NCBI GenBank assembly: GCA_040755755.1
Contig: JBFLZW010000013.1
Span: 91,448-155,447, forward strand
DNA length: 64,000 nt
Direction of reading: 5' to 3'
Source: a bacterium
GTDB lineage: Bacteria; SZUA-182; DTGQ01
This document shows positions 16,370 through 26,122 of the stretch, piece after piece (the first letter of the stretch is position 1; every line of letters starts with the position of its first letter). Under the pieces are notes generated by a model. It did not search any database, was not told where the DNA came from, and worked only from the letters and a program-made list of their open reading frames with translations. A program made the position numbers and the translations under genes.

Positions 16370-17689
16370 CTACTTCACAAAGGTTACGTCCAGATAATGC
16401 GTTGAGCAGGAAATACAGGGGTCATAAGCCCGAACGAGCATCTCCAGGTGCAGTTCCATCTCCGGCTGGCTCTTATTGGCCCGCATCATCTCCGGCACCA
16501 GCTTGTCCATATCGCCCTGGATATTGGCATGGTTCTGGTTGGTCGGAATAATGCAGTTGGCCGAGGTGCACAGGCCTGCATCATCGTATTCATAGTCGTG
16601 GAAAAGAATACCCCTCGGTACATCCACAGCTCCCACTCCGCGGCCGGCTCTCGGCGTGATGACCGGTAACTCCTCATCCCGCATGCCGGCAGCCAGCAGG
16701 CTGTCAATAAGCTCCAGCCCGGTAAAGGCGGAATGGACAGCCTCGATGAACTGGGCTATAGTGTTCAGGTAGGGATTATAACAGGGGACGGAAAATCCCA
16801 GTTCCTGAGCCATTCTCTGAGCTTCCGGGTGCAATTGCTGAAAATTGAGATTGATCCTGGCCAGGGCCCCAACCATGTAGGAGTCCATGTGATGCCGGGT
16901 ATATTTAGCTGTGGACAGCGGGCTGACCCATTCGTTGGTTACCGAGCGGTAGTCCTCCACATCGATCAGGGTCTTTTGACCATCAGGCATAAGGCATCCA
17001 ATCTGTCCGTCGTACAGGCCATACTCTACCGTGTCCACCAGACCTACATACTCTGTTTTCCGCTCAAAATGCGGAACCTTATCGACCACTGCCTGAAGGG
17101 TCTTGACAGTCGCTTCCACGTCCGGAACGATATTCAAAATACTTTTTTTCAGCTCGATCAGCTCAGCCTCCGTGACCAGGGAAGAGAAGCCTCCGGGGAC
17201 AATCCTGACCGGATGCGTGGATCTGCCGCATATGATGCTTGACCAGCGGCTTCCCAATCCCTTCATGGCCAGGGCCCGTTTGACTACTTCCGGATGGGAT
17301 TCTGCCAGAGGCATGACCGAGGGAACCCCCAGAAGATCAGGAGCAACGAGAAAATAGACATGGAGAATGTGAGAATCGAAATTTTCACCATGCTTCAGGA
17401 GCCGCCGCAGTTTCTCGGTCTGCTCGGAGACAGTGATGCCGAGCGCCTTTTCCGTGGCTTTGATTGAAGCCAGTTGATGACCTACCGAGCAGATGCCGCA
17501 GATACGGGAAGTAATACGGGCGATCTCCGAAAAATGCCGTCCCCGGACCATGGATTCGAAGAATCTCGGAGCTTCGGGCACCTGCCATTCACACCGCTCA
17601 AGTTTGCCGTTGGTGGCATTGACGACGATGTTTCCATGGCCCTCGACCCGGGTGACATGCTGTAAATTGATATTGATTTTTTGTGCCAT
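16370..17689 (-). CDS. hydA: [NiFe] hydrogenase group 3b, large (alpha) subunit
   Basis: 439 residues carrying the Ni-Fe site. The N-terminal cysteine pair is in RICGICSVGHQLASIKA near residue 64 and the C-terminal pair in DPCISCSTHYLDVTFVK, whose last eight residues after His would be removed by the maturation protease. Length and the ...VRAYDPCISCSTH end fit soluble NAD(P)-linked sulfhydrogenase-type enzymes. The gene order beta-gamma-delta-alpha (20353 to 16370) is that of hydBGDA/hyhBGSL. The enzyme links H2 oxidation or evolution to NADP(H), and in some organisms reduces polysulfide. It starts 5 bases after the small-subunit stop codon. Confidence 0.95.
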   Translation of the reverse strand: MAQKININLQHVTRVEGHGNIVVNATNGKLERCEWQVPEAPRFFESMVRGRHFSEIARITSRICGICSVGHQLASIKATEKALGITVSEQTEKLRRLLKHGENFDSHILHVYFLVAPDLLGVPSVMPLAESHPEVVKRALAMKGLGSRWSSIICGRSTHPVRIVPGGFSSLVTEAELIELKKSILNIVPDVEATVKTLQAVVDKVPHFERKTEYVGLVDTVEYGLYDGQIGCLMPDGQKTLIDVEDYRSVTNEWVSPLSTAKYTRHHMDSYMVGALARINLNFQQLHPEAQRMAQELGFSVPCYNPYLNTIAQFIEAVHSAFTGLELIDSLLAAGMRDEELPVITPRAGRGVGAVDVPRGILFHDYEYDDAGLCTSANCIIPTNQNHANIQGDMDKLVPEMMRANKSQPEMELHLEMLVRAYDPCISCSTHYLDVTFVK

Positions 17690-17694
17690 AGAAG

Positions 17695-18441
17695 TTACTC
17701 CTCCACCAGATTCGCGGTAAACATCCGGGCTTTGGCCGCGGCGTAAGCGGGCTGCATTCCCGTCTTGATCAGCAGCTCTACCAGGGAATCCACATTCGGG
17801 TTATCCACAAAGCCCCGGCAGGCCTCGCAGGGGATGCCGTTGGTTGGACAGAGAGCACCACAGCCTGCCCTGGCCACCACGCCAAGACAGGTATCCTGAA
17901 GCTCGTAGCGGCAGATGTTTTCCTTCTTTTTACATTCCACGCAGACCGGATAGTTCGGAATAGTCGGTGCCTTGCCATGCAGCAGGTCCGAAACCAGCCG
18001 GACGAATTCCGCCCGGTCGACCGGACAGCCGGGAATCGCCAGATCCACCGGAATGGCCGCTGAAATAGGCAGGGCTTTCTGGGTTTCGAGGTGAGGCAGG
18101 GTCGCATCCGCACCGTACACCTCCACCTTGTATTTATAATCGGGCTTATGATTCTTCAGGGCATTGATTCCGCCCGTGGCCGCGCAGGAACCATAGGCAA
18201 CCACCAGATTGGCCCGCTGGCGGATCTTTTGCAGCCGGGCGCGGTCCTTTTCCCGGGAAAAGCTCCCCTCCACGAAGGCAATGTCCAAAGGTGCGGAGCA
18301 GGTTTCTTTCATGATCTCCCGAAACTCCACAACCTCCACCGCCTGAAGCAGCTTCAATAAATCCTGATCGAAATTGGCAATTTCCACCTGGCATCCTTCG
18401 CAACTGGTGAAGTCAAAAAAGGCGACCTTTGGTATACTCAT
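17695..18441 (-). CDS. hydD: [NiFe] hydrogenase group 3b, small (delta) subunit
   Basis: 248 residues, short like other group 3 small subunits and without a Tat signal, so cytoplasmic. The proximal cluster ligands are in FTSCEGCQVE near residue 13, GSCAATGG near 95 and IPGCPVDRAEF near 145. A further cysteine set, CVECKKKENIC and VVARAGCGALCPTNG followed by CEACRG, binds the medial and distal 4Fe-4S clusters. Its start codon lies 1 base after the end of the gamma-subunit gene. Confidence 0.95.
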   Translation of the reverse strand: MSIPKVAFFDFTSCEGCQVEIANFDQDLLKLLQAVEVVEFREIMKETCSAPLDIAFVEGSFSREKDRARLQKIRQRANLVVAYGSCAATGGINALKNHKPDYKYKVEVYGADATLPHLETQKALPISAAIPVDLAIPGCPVDRAEFVRLVSDLLHGKAPTIPNYPVCVECKKKENICRYELQDTCLGVVARAGCGALCPTNGIPCEACRGFVDNPNVDSLVELLIKTGMQPAYAAAKARMFTANLVEE

Positions 18442-19326
18442 TTAGAACGCCTCCTCCAGATTTTTAATCCTGGCATAGTTGAAAACCGGCCCATCGGTGC
18501 AGACATAGAGGCCATTGATCTGGCAATGACCACATTTTCCCACTCCGCATTTCATTCTCCGCTCCAGGTCAACATAGATATGAGAATCCGGAACAGCCAG
18601 TTTTTGCAGTTCCTTGATAACAAATTTGTACATGATCGGCGGACCGCAGATAATCACCCGGTAATCTTCGCTGATGCTGGTTTGAGCAAACAGGGTGGTG
18701 ATTACTCCTACATTCCCTTTCCAGTCAGGGCTCCCCTGATCCACGGTCTCATGATACTCGATCCACTCGCTCCCATCCCTCCATCGGGCCAGATCATCCA
18801 GGAAAAGCTGGTCCTTCGGGGAGCGGGCACCGAAAAACAGGACAAATCGGCCAAACTCTTCCCTCCGGTCCTCGATGTATTCAATCATGCTTCTGGTAGG
18901 GCATAAACCGATTCCTCCGGCGACTATCAGCACATTATGGCCTTTGAATTCCTCCACCGGAAAGCCTGTTCCCAGGGGGCCTCGAATGTACATGGTATCG
19001 CCCTCGTTCAGGTTCCACAGGGCAGTGGAAACGCGTCCGGCTTTTCGAATCACCAGGTCAAAATACCCTTCCCGGGTGGGGGAAGAGGCGATTCCCAGCG
19101 GAATTTCGCCGAAACCGAACAGGGATGCCTCGACAATCTGGCCAGGCTGGTGGGCTATCGAAGTGCCATCCGTAAAGGCGAGGCGAAACTGTTTCTCGGT
19201 TCTGGCCATTGGCTGAACCTGAAGTATTCTGGCCGGTTTTGGCAAAAATATATTTTCCCCTTCCCGAACAGCTTCTTCGGTAATTAATTTATCTTCCTTA
19301 TCATCAGTATAATAAGGGTGACTCAT
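18442..19326 (-). CDS. hydG: Group 3b hydrogenase gamma subunit (FAD/NAD(P)-binding diaphorase)
   Basis: 294 residues of the ferredoxin-NADP reductase/dihydroorotate-dehydrogenase-B electron-transfer type. The flavin-binding barrel includes YFDLVIRKAGRVSTALWNL near residue 95, followed by IRGPLGTGFPVE. The nucleotide site has VLIVAGGIGLCPTRSMIEYI, and a C-terminal 2Fe-2S motif has CGVGKCGHCQINGLYVCTDG. It passes electrons between NADP(H) and the iron-sulfur chain of the beta and delta subunits. It lies 1 base from each neighbour, so it is part of a tight operon. Confidence 0.94.
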   Translation of the reverse strand: MSHPYYTDDKEDKLITEEAVREGENIFLPKPARILQVQPMARTEKQFRLAFTDGTSIAHQPGQIVEASLFGFGEIPLGIASSPTREGYFDLVIRKAGRVSTALWNLNEGDTMYIRGPLGTGFPVEEFKGHNVLIVAGGIGLCPTRSMIEYIEDRREEFGRFVLFFGARSPKDQLFLDDLARWRDGSEWIEYHETVDQGSPDWKGNVGVITTLFAQTSISEDYRVIICGPPIMYKFVIKELQKLAVPDSHIYVDLERRMKCGVGKCGHCQINGLYVCTDGPVFNYARIKNLEEAF

Positions 19327-19327
19327 A

Positions 19328-20353
19328 CTATCCCTCCATAATTTTATTGAGGACAGGCACCGGGTTGGCCAGATCTGCCGGACAGGCTGCAGCGCAGCGG
19401 CCGCATCCTACACAGGCAGGTCCCCCTAATTTTGAATTCAGATAAACAGCCTTGCGCATGATCCGGTGACGGTACCGGGAAGAACGGTCCTCCCGGAAGT
19501 TTTCCGTACCACCCTGCACGGTAACTTTGGCAAAATCCTCGGTCAGACAGCCATCCCAGGTCCGAAACCGGGTTCCCGATACCTGATCGAGATTCCAGAC
19601 ATCCTGGACATCAAAACAGTAGCAGGTTGGACAAACCAGATTACAGGCTCCGCAGGAGAAACAGCGGCCAGCCATCTCTTCCCAAATCGGGTGGTGAAAG
19701 GAATGGTTTACCTTTTCGGCAACTTCTTCCGACAGGTGAAGCAGCTTCTGGGAACATCGATCGGTTTGCCCGTACAGGATTTCCTTATGCATTTCCACCT
19801 GTTGAGGCGCAGCCTGAGAAAATTTCCCCTGAGTAAGCAGAGCTTCCCCTTTTTCGGTGGCTACCTCAACCACAAACCCTTCTTCCCCGATATCGGTCAG
19901 GAACAGATCATACCCCGTGGTAACGATGCTGGCTCCTATGCTTTCGAAGAAGGCGGTTTTGAAGACCTGATGGACATTGATGCCTACAATGGTGGTTGAA
20001 TGACGGTTAGCCAGGTAATTCCAGTCCTTTTTCCCCTCGCTGAACAGATGGTCCAGCATGGAAATGGCCTTGATGTCATACGGATGCACACCGAAAAGGA
20101 TCCTTGGCCTCGGTTCTATACACCCCTGAAACCCTTCGGGAGAGAATTTGACCAGGTCCTGCTGAGGCTGAAAAAAATACTTCTTGGGAGGGAGGATGGT
20201 CGTATCAAAATCCAACCGCAATTCAGCAGGGCTCTCGATCTTGTCGAACACAAACCGATTCTTTTTGGCCTTTGGACCCACCACTTCCTGCGAGGCAATG
20301 AGATTCTGAACAAATGGCCCCAGTTCGTCTCTTTGTAGAAAAAGCAGTCGCAT
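19328..20353 (-). CDS. hydB: Group 3b hydrogenase beta subunit (4Fe-4S electron-transfer protein)
   Basis: 341 residues from the ATG at 20353, chosen because GAAGGGAGAAAGGGGAAT precedes it; an in-frame upstream start at 20410 lacks such a site. Two ferredoxin-type cluster motifs are visible: CFSCGACNLVCPTCYCFDV near residue 235 and CVGCGRCAAACPADLANPVP near 320. The HPYDIKAISMLDHLF segment near 125 is typical of HydB and related asrA-type subunits. First gene of the operon. Confidence 0.93.
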   Translation of the reverse strand: MRLLFLQRDELGPFVQNLIASQEVVGPKAKKNRFVFDKIESPAELRLDFDTTILPPKKYFFQPQQDLVKFSPEGFQGCIEPRPRILFGVHPYDIKAISMLDHLFSEGKKDWNYLANRHSTTIVGINVHQVFKTAFFESIGASIVTTGYDLFLTDIGEEGFVVEVATEKGEALLTQGKFSQAAPQQVEMHKEILYGQTDRCSQKLLHLSEEVAEKVNHSFHHPIWEEMAGRCFSCGACNLVCPTCYCFDVQDVWNLDQVSGTRFRTWDGCLTEDFAKVTVQGGTENFREDRSSRYRHRIMRKAVYLNSKLGGPACVGCGRCAAACPADLANPVPVLNKIMEG

Positions 20354-21124
20354 ATTCCCCTTTCTCCCTTCGGTGACCGGTGATAATGAATTTCGTTGCG
20401 GTACTTTCAATTCACCACCTATGGTTAATGATGTTTAAAGATGCTTCAAAGTTGTTCCCATCCATGCCCAGGAAACAACCTGGCTTGAAGAAAAAATGCC
20501 AAGATTGCCTGCTAACTACCTCTCCGCTGACTTCTATTTATCATATCGCGTTATATATACCGCGCTCCTCCCATCATCCTTTTTCTCATGAGCAGAAGGG
20601 ATGACGGGCTATCCAAAAAACCTGTGGTAATATTGGTATATACCAAAACCAAGGAGGAGTGGTTTATTCTCTCCAGATGAAGAGACGATCAGAAGTGGTC
20701 GATATAAAGCATAGGGGCAAATCAATTTTGCCCTGCTCAGGTAATTATCCTTCTCAATAATTTATGCCTTCCTAAAAATTTATGCCTTCCTAAAAAAAAT
20801 TTCCGAGAAACCATCGACCCTTACTCTTACACCACCTGGCAGGAATCATATATTTCTCGGAACACGCTTATAACTGTAAATCAAACTGTCCCTAATGTCA
20901 ACCTAAAATACGTAAAAAGTACATAGTATTAACTCTATATTTGCGTATTAAAGCGGATTATTTCGAGCAACCTTTAAGTTTTTTTACCTTGTGGAGAGTG
21001 AGTGAACAGCCCCGGCTGCATCGGCATTGCATCCGGAACCGTTCACTCCCTGCTCCTTATGCTCTCCTATTCCAGCAGATAGAATTGCATCCCTTACCCT
21101 CATATGGATACGGACTGTACCTCT
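20354..21124. other. Intergenic region between the surface-machine operon and the hydrogenase operon
   Basis: 770 bases, no gene seen. It should contain the end of the upstream 16-kb operon and the hydrogenase promoter. Visible features: a palindrome at 20633-20646; a tandem duplication of AATTTATGCCTTCCTAAA near 20758-20792; an inverted pair TTTCCGAGAAA/TTTCTCGGAA (20800-20865); and GAGTGAAC/GTTCACTC (21000-21048), a possible weak termination hairpin. Confidence 0.5.
20633..20646. promoter_or_regulatory. Perfect palindrome TTGGTATATACCAA, candidate operator
   Basis: A 14-bp perfect palindrome about 280 bases upstream of the first hydrogenase gene, followed by AACCAAGGAGG. It has the form of a dimeric repressor site. 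The regulator is unknown. Confidence 0.45.
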
Positions 21125-23524
21125 CTATGGGTACGACTGCCCTGGATGGTATTTCAGGGTTACCCGCAAATAACAGGGAGCGCCGGTATATCCCCAGTCG
21201 TCATCGGGATGAGCTGAGTTGACATAGTTAAAGTCACTGATGCTCAGGTAAAATTTACCTTTCCAGGCATCTCCAACCCAGAATTTTTGATTTGTCCCTT
21301 CTTTCGGTATCGTAACCTCGAAGGGGCTGACAGCAGTGTCAACATCTCCGGCACTGGCCATAAATCCGTCTGAATCCCGTGGGCGATCGACCAGTATCCT
21401 GTTCTGATTCCAGTCCCGGTAAAGTTTCCAGACGTATTCCACATCAGAACCCGGAGCACCGGTATGGAAATCGATGATGATGTCATAGTACCATTTGGTT
21501 GGAGCAGGCTGGTTCCCATCCTCCAGGGGGGTAAGGTCGATCTGGAACCAGTCCTGATCGCCCTGAAAATCGATATATCCCGCAATCCAGGGGAAAGAGA
21601 TGGTCGCCTGGTCATTGCTGCGCGCAATGGTGATTTTCTTCGAACTCATTTCCTCTGGATGATTTGGATCATTCAGCCGGTTGGGATCATGGAAATCGAG
21701 AATTCTGGTATTGACCCGGTAATCTTTTTTTATCAGAGAAGTATGTTCGAGCTTAATCGAAGCGGCGGATTCATCCGCAAGCTCCATGATTTCGGTATAA
21801 TAGACGACCGCATTCTGATCAATGGCAGGATCGGGCGGCAGAGCCTGCGGAATATCCCGGATATTGGCCTGAATCCGGTAGGGATTCAGCCCATCGCCAT
21901 TATCCCCCTGGTAATCACAGACCCTGAAGAAATAGGAGAGCGGGCTCAAGGTTTCCTGTGCCGGAACAAGAACACTCATCTTGAGCTCACCGGGACCAGG
22001 CTCACCATTATTATCAAAGGCCCTCCTGATCACCTCGTCACGCATAAGGCTGAGGGAGTAGTCCACCGGGGAAGCCTGGGAATTGGTGTCCAGGAATACC
22101 TCAAGCACCCTGGGGCTGCTGGTATCTGTTATCCCCATCCGATACCAGTCCTCGTCTCCCCGAAAGGCGATTTTAGCCGGAGTGAGGCTGTCCGAAACGA
22201 GAATATCGGCGGTATCGATGGTATTGTTTCCGATAGCGGTCTCACCGGTATCGGGATCGATAACCTTCACTGCATCTTCGGCAGGATCGCTCACGTCCAG
22301 GACCTCGATCAGGACGCGGTACGGGGCCGATCGGGTGATGATCTTTCCCTGGGCAGCCTGAACCACAAGGTAATGGTCCCCTGCTCCGGCCTTGATCTGG
22401 TTTTGACAGGTTGTCGATCCGCCGGTATAGCTATGGGAAAGCAGGGCTGCTCCGCCTGCATCCTCCAGGGAGAGCTGATAGGTGAAGCTCAGGCCCTGCC
22501 CCTGATCATCGAAGCTTATTGCCAGAACTTTGCAGCCCGAAGCAATGATATCGTCAAGGCAGATGAGGTACCAGTCCTGATCCCCCAGGTAATCGAGGGA
22601 GCCTTCTGCAGTGAAGGTGCGGGTTGCGGCATCATATTCCATGGAGGAGGCGCTCGCTCTCGCATCGTTGGTATCCTGCTCATCAGCCTCACAGGAGGCC
22701 ACGCAGATATCATAGGGTGAAGCCTGATCGAAGTCATCCCGTCCGTAATCTTCGATCAGCACATAATAATCTCCGGCAGCAAGATACGGGAGAAGATGGC
22801 AGCCATTCCCCTGTCCCTGAGCCGGCAGGGAGGAGAAGGATTCAGCCAGCACGCCCTGACTGTCGTAGAGCTCGAGTGCAAGCTGCACTTGTGTTCCGCC
22901 GGAGAAGGGGGTAAAGTCAACCAGGATGTCATAGACGCCGTCTGTTGGGGCTGTAAACCGGAAGCAGTCGATATCACCGATAGAGCTGATACTGTCACTC
23001 CGGCAGCTCTCCGGGTCATCGACAATGAGCACAAGGGCCTGGGCGAAATTTTCATTTCCTTCCGGACCCCTGGCAAAATCGAGGGTGAGGTAATAGGGAT
23101 TATTCGATGATTCATCATCCATGAGGTCCCGCACGGAAATATAAATATCCTGCGGGGCATGGATAGCGATATTCAGGGAAATCCGGGCTGGCAGATAACT
23201 GCCCTCGGGTGCATGGTCAGCCATGAGCCTCACTCTGCTGCCATCTGCATCCTGCCGGTAAACGGTTACCAGAAGCTCTTCATCGGAGCGATAGGTGTTG
23301 GATGCACAATTAACCTGGAGGATGCTGTTGGCTTCAACCGCCCGGAAGTGATACCAGTCAACCTCTCCGGGCTTCGAGATGGTCCCGGACACCTGCTGCC
23401 GCAAAGCCAGTTCCCGGACCGTGTTTTCCTGTTTCGCGGGAGACTTGCTGCCGCAGGAGCAGAGCCATACTGCCGCTATGGGGATGAAAAGGGATAAGGC
23501 CATTGTTCGATCGGTGCATTTCAT
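21125..23524 (-). CDS. Lipoprotein with about five PPC-like modules (end of surface-machine operon)
   Basis: 799 residues from the ATG at 23524; an in-frame start at 23557 overlaps the preceding gene. A lipoprotein signal ends at AVWLCSCGSK. Modules of about 120-150 residues each carry the pre-peptidase C-terminal (PPC) hallmark: GEVDWYHF, IGDIDCFRF, LGDQDWYLI, RGDEDWYRM and QGDQDWFQI, often followed by a SPYDI or NPYRI strand. PPC domains are beta-sandwiches common on secreted enzymes and surface proteins. No peptidase domain is present here. It lies 16 bases after the VWA gene. I infer an outer-membrane-anchored surface component of the machine or its adhesin complex. Confidence 0.78.
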   Translation of the reverse strand: MKCTDRTMALSLFIPIAAVWLCSCGSKSPAKQENTVRELALRQQVSGTISKPGEVDWYHFRAVEANSILQVNCASNTYRSDEELLVTVYRQDADGSRVRLMADHAPEGSYLPARISLNIAIHAPQDIYISVRDLMDDESSNNPYYLTLDFARGPEGNENFAQALVLIVDDPESCRSDSISSIGDIDCFRFTAPTDGVYDILVDFTPFSGGTQVQLALELYDSQGVLAESFSSLPAQGQGNGCHLLPYLAAGDYYVLIEDYGRDDFDQASPYDICVASCEADEQDTNDARASASSMEYDAATRTFTAEGSLDYLGDQDWYLICLDDIIASGCKVLAISFDDQGQGLSFTYQLSLEDAGGAALLSHSYTGGSTTCQNQIKAGAGDHYLVVQAAQGKIITRSAPYRVLIEVLDVSDPAEDAVKVIDPDTGETAIGNNTIDTADILVSDSLTPAKIAFRGDEDWYRMGITDTSSPRVLEVFLDTNSQASPVDYSLSLMRDEVIRRAFDNNGEPGPGELKMSVLVPAQETLSPLSYFFRVCDYQGDNGDGLNPYRIQANIRDIPQALPPDPAIDQNAVVYYTEIMELADESAASIKLEHTSLIKKDYRVNTRILDFHDPNRLNDPNHPEEMSSKKITIARSNDQATISFPWIAGYIDFQGDQDWFQIDLTPLEDGNQPAPTKWYYDIIIDFHTGAPGSDVEYVWKLYRDWNQNRILVDRPRDSDGFMASAGDVDTAVSPFEVTIPKEGTNQKFWVGDAWKGKFYLSISDFNYVNSAHPDDDWGYTGAPCYLRVTLKYHPGQSYP

Positions 23525-23540
23525 GATGAAGCCCCCCTTG

Positions 23541-25160
23541 TTACTGAAGCAGGACAAAATCCTGTGGGGTAAGGATAATATGTTTATTGGGTTCGTTGAT
23601 ATTTACGACCACCTCGGCCATCCGGAAGATCGGCGTGATGGATGGATTATCTTCCGGCACCTCGGCAATGTAGAAGCGGATAAGGTTATCTCCCGGACGC
23701 AAGGCAACGCCGTTCTCCGTGGTACACCCCAGGGTGTCCATGAGGTCGATATTCGAAATCGTGAAATGGTACTGCCGTACATAGGAGGGCAGGGATGATC
23801 CCTGCGACAGGGGCACTAACCCCTGGTCCCTGACATCGTACTGATAGCTGTATCGCTCCCGTATCCTGGGATCATTCGAGGTGACATTGGTATGCCGCTG
23901 GACCTCCTGGTAATCCGCTACGCCGTCAAAATCGCAATCAGCGGTGGATTGGTCTTCGAGAGGATTTGTGCCCATGGGAAATTCAAGGCCATCTGGGATG
24001 CCATCTGCATCCGAATCCGCAACATGCCGGTTGGTGCCCTTGACATATTCCTCGCAGTCCGTCAACCCATCGTTATCGGAATCCGGCCAGATGCCATCGG
24101 GCATCTGATCGCAGGGGCTGTCCGGCAGCCGGGGATTGAGCTCATGACCGGGGGAGCTTGATTTGACCTCGAAGAAATCGCTGAGCCCGTCGGCGTCAGT
24201 GTCCCGGCTGCCCGGATCGGTGCCGCGAGCCGCTTCCTCCTCATCGGTGAGGCCGTCGGCGTCGCTGTCGGCATACACCAGCTCTAGCCCCGGCCTGACA
24301 TTATAGTTGAAGGCAACCAGGTATTTGATCTTGTACTCGACCGTCAGGCGCATATCGACAATATTGATAAAATCGATAGCTTCAGCGTTTTCGAACAGAC
24401 GAAACTGCCCCTCCCCCCGGTCAGCCATCCCTTCCAGGGTCGTTTCCGCCATCTGCCGGGCCAGTTGTCCATCTGCCGTCGGCGGAAAATTGCCAAGCAG
24501 GAGAAAGGTATGGAAATTAAAGGACCCGACTCCCATCTGGGCAGCCATCTCGCGCATTTCATTGACCCGGTTCCAGATATCCGTATCGGACTGCCTGCCG
24601 CCCTGGACGTTGGACATGCCGTCACTCAGAAAGACGACAATGTACTTGGTGCGGATAAGGTTCTGTTCCTCCTGTGCCTTCACCCGGTTGATGTCCCGCT
24701 CGATATCGGCATATATGGCCTCCAGGGTTCCCAGATAATCGGTCATGGTATCGTTGGCCACCCGGTTCAGGACCCGGTTGATCTCGTCAGGATCTTTGGT
24801 AAACCCTCCCCGGCCATCGGTGGTCCTTGTCCGCTCGAAGACATCGTTATTCCAGAGCATGATCTCAAAGGAGGTGTTCTCGTTGCTGTTATAGGTATCG
24901 ACAAAGGTCCGCACCGCCTCGATCCGCAGAAAGTGCGGATCAGACCCCACCAGTTGGCCGTTGACCGTATCCCCCATGCTCAAGGAGCAGTCAATGGCAA
25001 ACAGGACCTTGACCGGAAAGCGGATCTCATCAGGGCTTTCGGTAACAAACATTCCCTCAAGCGTTACCTTGGGCAGGGACTGGATCCTCTCAAGATCAGG
25101 CCCGCCCCCGCACCCCAGGGCAACAGAAAGGATGAGGCAGACAAAGAGGGAAAATACCAT
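23541..25160 (-). CDS. VWA-domain lipoprotein with thrombospondin type-3 repeats, CglB-like adhesin candidate
   Basis: 539 residues from ATG 25160, which gives the signal MVFSLFVCLILSVALGCGGG with lipobox. The open frame extends to 25490, but that part is antisense-frame shadow and repeat DNA. Residues about 45-235 form a von Willebrand A domain with a MIDAS: VLFAIDCSLSMGD (DxSxS), the TMTDYLG threonine, and VVFLSDGMSN. Next come Ca-binding type-3 repeats (DSDADGLTDEEE, DTDADGLSDFFE, DSDNDGLTDCEE, DSDADGIPDGLE), then a beta-rich tail. Myxococcus CglB is an outer-membrane VWA lipoprotein that serves as the gliding adhesin. The same architecture beside an ExbB/ExbD/TPR operon suggests an equivalent role here, by inference. 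Confidence 0.82.
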   Translation of the reverse strand: MVFSLFVCLILSVALGCGGGPDLERIQSLPKVTLEGMFVTESPDEIRFPVKVLFAIDCSLSMGDTVNGQLVGSDPHFLRIEAVRTFVDTYNSNENTSFEIMLWNNDVFERTRTTDGRGGFTKDPDEINRVLNRVANDTMTDYLGTLEAIYADIERDINRVKAQEEQNLIRTKYIVVFLSDGMSNVQGGRQSDTDIWNRVNEMREMAAQMGVGSFNFHTFLLLGNFPPTADGQLARQMAETTLEGMADRGEGQFRLFENAEAIDFINIVDMRLTVEYKIKYLVAFNYNVRPGLELVYADSDADGLTDEEEAARGTDPGSRDTDADGLSDFFEVKSSSPGHELNPRLPDSPCDQMPDGIWPDSDNDGLTDCEEYVKGTNRHVADSDADGIPDGLEFPMGTNPLEDQSTADCDFDGVADYQEVQRHTNVTSNDPRIRERYSYQYDVRDQGLVPLSQGSSLPSYVRQYHFTISNIDLMDTLGCTTENGVALRPGDNLIRFYIAEVPEDNPSITPIFRMAEVVVNINEPNKHIILTPQDFVLLQ

Positions 25161-25263
25161 GCTTCCCGGTAACTCCTGAGTCCCCTCTGTGTCTCTGTGT
25201 CTCTGTGGTTTCCTTTCCCTGCGATCTTTGCTGATCCTTCCATCCGGTTGTTTGCCATTACCG

Positions 25264-26112
25264 TTACCGTACATCGCAGGCATCTCCTTTCCCATCCCGG
25301 TCCCTGTCCGTCTGGTCAGGATTGGCATGTCTGGGGCAGTTATCACAGGCATCGCCGATGCCGTCCTCATCAAAATCCGTGTTCTCGGAGGTACGGCAGT
25401 TGGGACAAAGATCTCTGTCGGGTCCATCACCCTCCAAAAAGCCGTCATTGTCCAGGTCCTCATCGCAGACATCGCCGGCCGTATCCCCAATCATGAAAAA
25501 ATCGCTGTTTTCCTGCTCCGGGTTATAGACCCTGCTGCAATTGTCAACCGTATCCGGAACCCCGTCATCGTCATCATCCTCATCGCAGATGTCCCCGCGC
25601 TCATCATGGTCATAATCCGCCTGGAGAGGATTACCAATAGCGGGGCAATTATCACTCTGGTTCACGATGCCGTCTCCATCGATATCTCCATCACAGGCAT
25701 CCCCAATCCCGTCCCCGTCGGTATCGAGCTGATCGTTATTGGCCATACCAGGGCAATTATCGCAGGCATCCCCGTGGTCGTCGCCATCGGCGTTCCGGCT
25801 CTGGTCGTTCGGGGTGTAGGGGCAATTGTCCCTGGTATCGACCACCCCGTCGGCATCGTAATCCTCCTGGAGCGAGAAAAGCGGGCCGAGGTCGTAATTG
25901 ACCACGATCGGGCCGCCGCCTCCCCCGCCTCCTCCGGCACCGCCGGATGGAGGTGCGCCGCACAGATCGTCGGGGCATTCGTCAAACCAGTCATTGGGAT
26001 TAAAATCCTGGGCCTGAACCGGAATACTCCTCCCGGCAGCCATGACAAGGGCAGTGAAGAGAACCACGAAGAGCATACGGGTGAATGGATGGGAAACAGG
26101 GTGCTTGTACAT
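25264..26112 (-). CDS. Secreted calcium-binding thrombospondin type-3 repeat protein
   Basis: 282 residues from ATG 26112 with GTGAGGTGAT upstream. The signal peptide ends at IPVQAQDF. A short N-terminal part with DECPDDLCGAPP and a run of eight glycines leads to an almost continuous array of type-3 repeats of the form DxDxDGxxDxxDNCP (for example DADGVVDTRDNCP, DTDGDGIGDACD, DIDGDGIVNQSDNCP). These bind Ca2+ and form stiff rods. The protein has no other domain, so it may be a Ca-dependent spacer or partner of the VWA lipoprotein. The 103-base gap to the VWA gene contains a CTCTGTGTCTCTGTG repeat. Confidence 0.8.
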   Translation of the reverse strand: MYKHPVSHPFTRMLFVVLFTALVMAAGRSIPVQAQDFNPNDWFDECPDDLCGAPPSGGAGGGGGGGGPIVVNYDLGPLFSLQEDYDADGVVDTRDNCPYTPNDQSRNADGDDHGDACDNCPGMANNDQLDTDGDGIGDACDGDIDGDGIVNQSDNCPAIGNPLQADYDHDERGDICDEDDDDDGVPDTVDNCSRVYNPEQENSDFFMIGDTAGDVCDEDLDNDGFLEGDGPDRDLCPNCRTSENTDFDEDGIGDACDNCPRHANPDQTDRDRDGKGDACDVR

Positions 26113-26122
26113 ACCTATCACC

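Noticed and set aside
25161-25490. N-terminal extension of the VWA gene to 25490
   Set aside because: The extra residues are an out-of-frame shadow of the type-3-repeat gene plus a CTCTGTGTCTCTGTG repeat; the lipoprotein signal begins at 25160.
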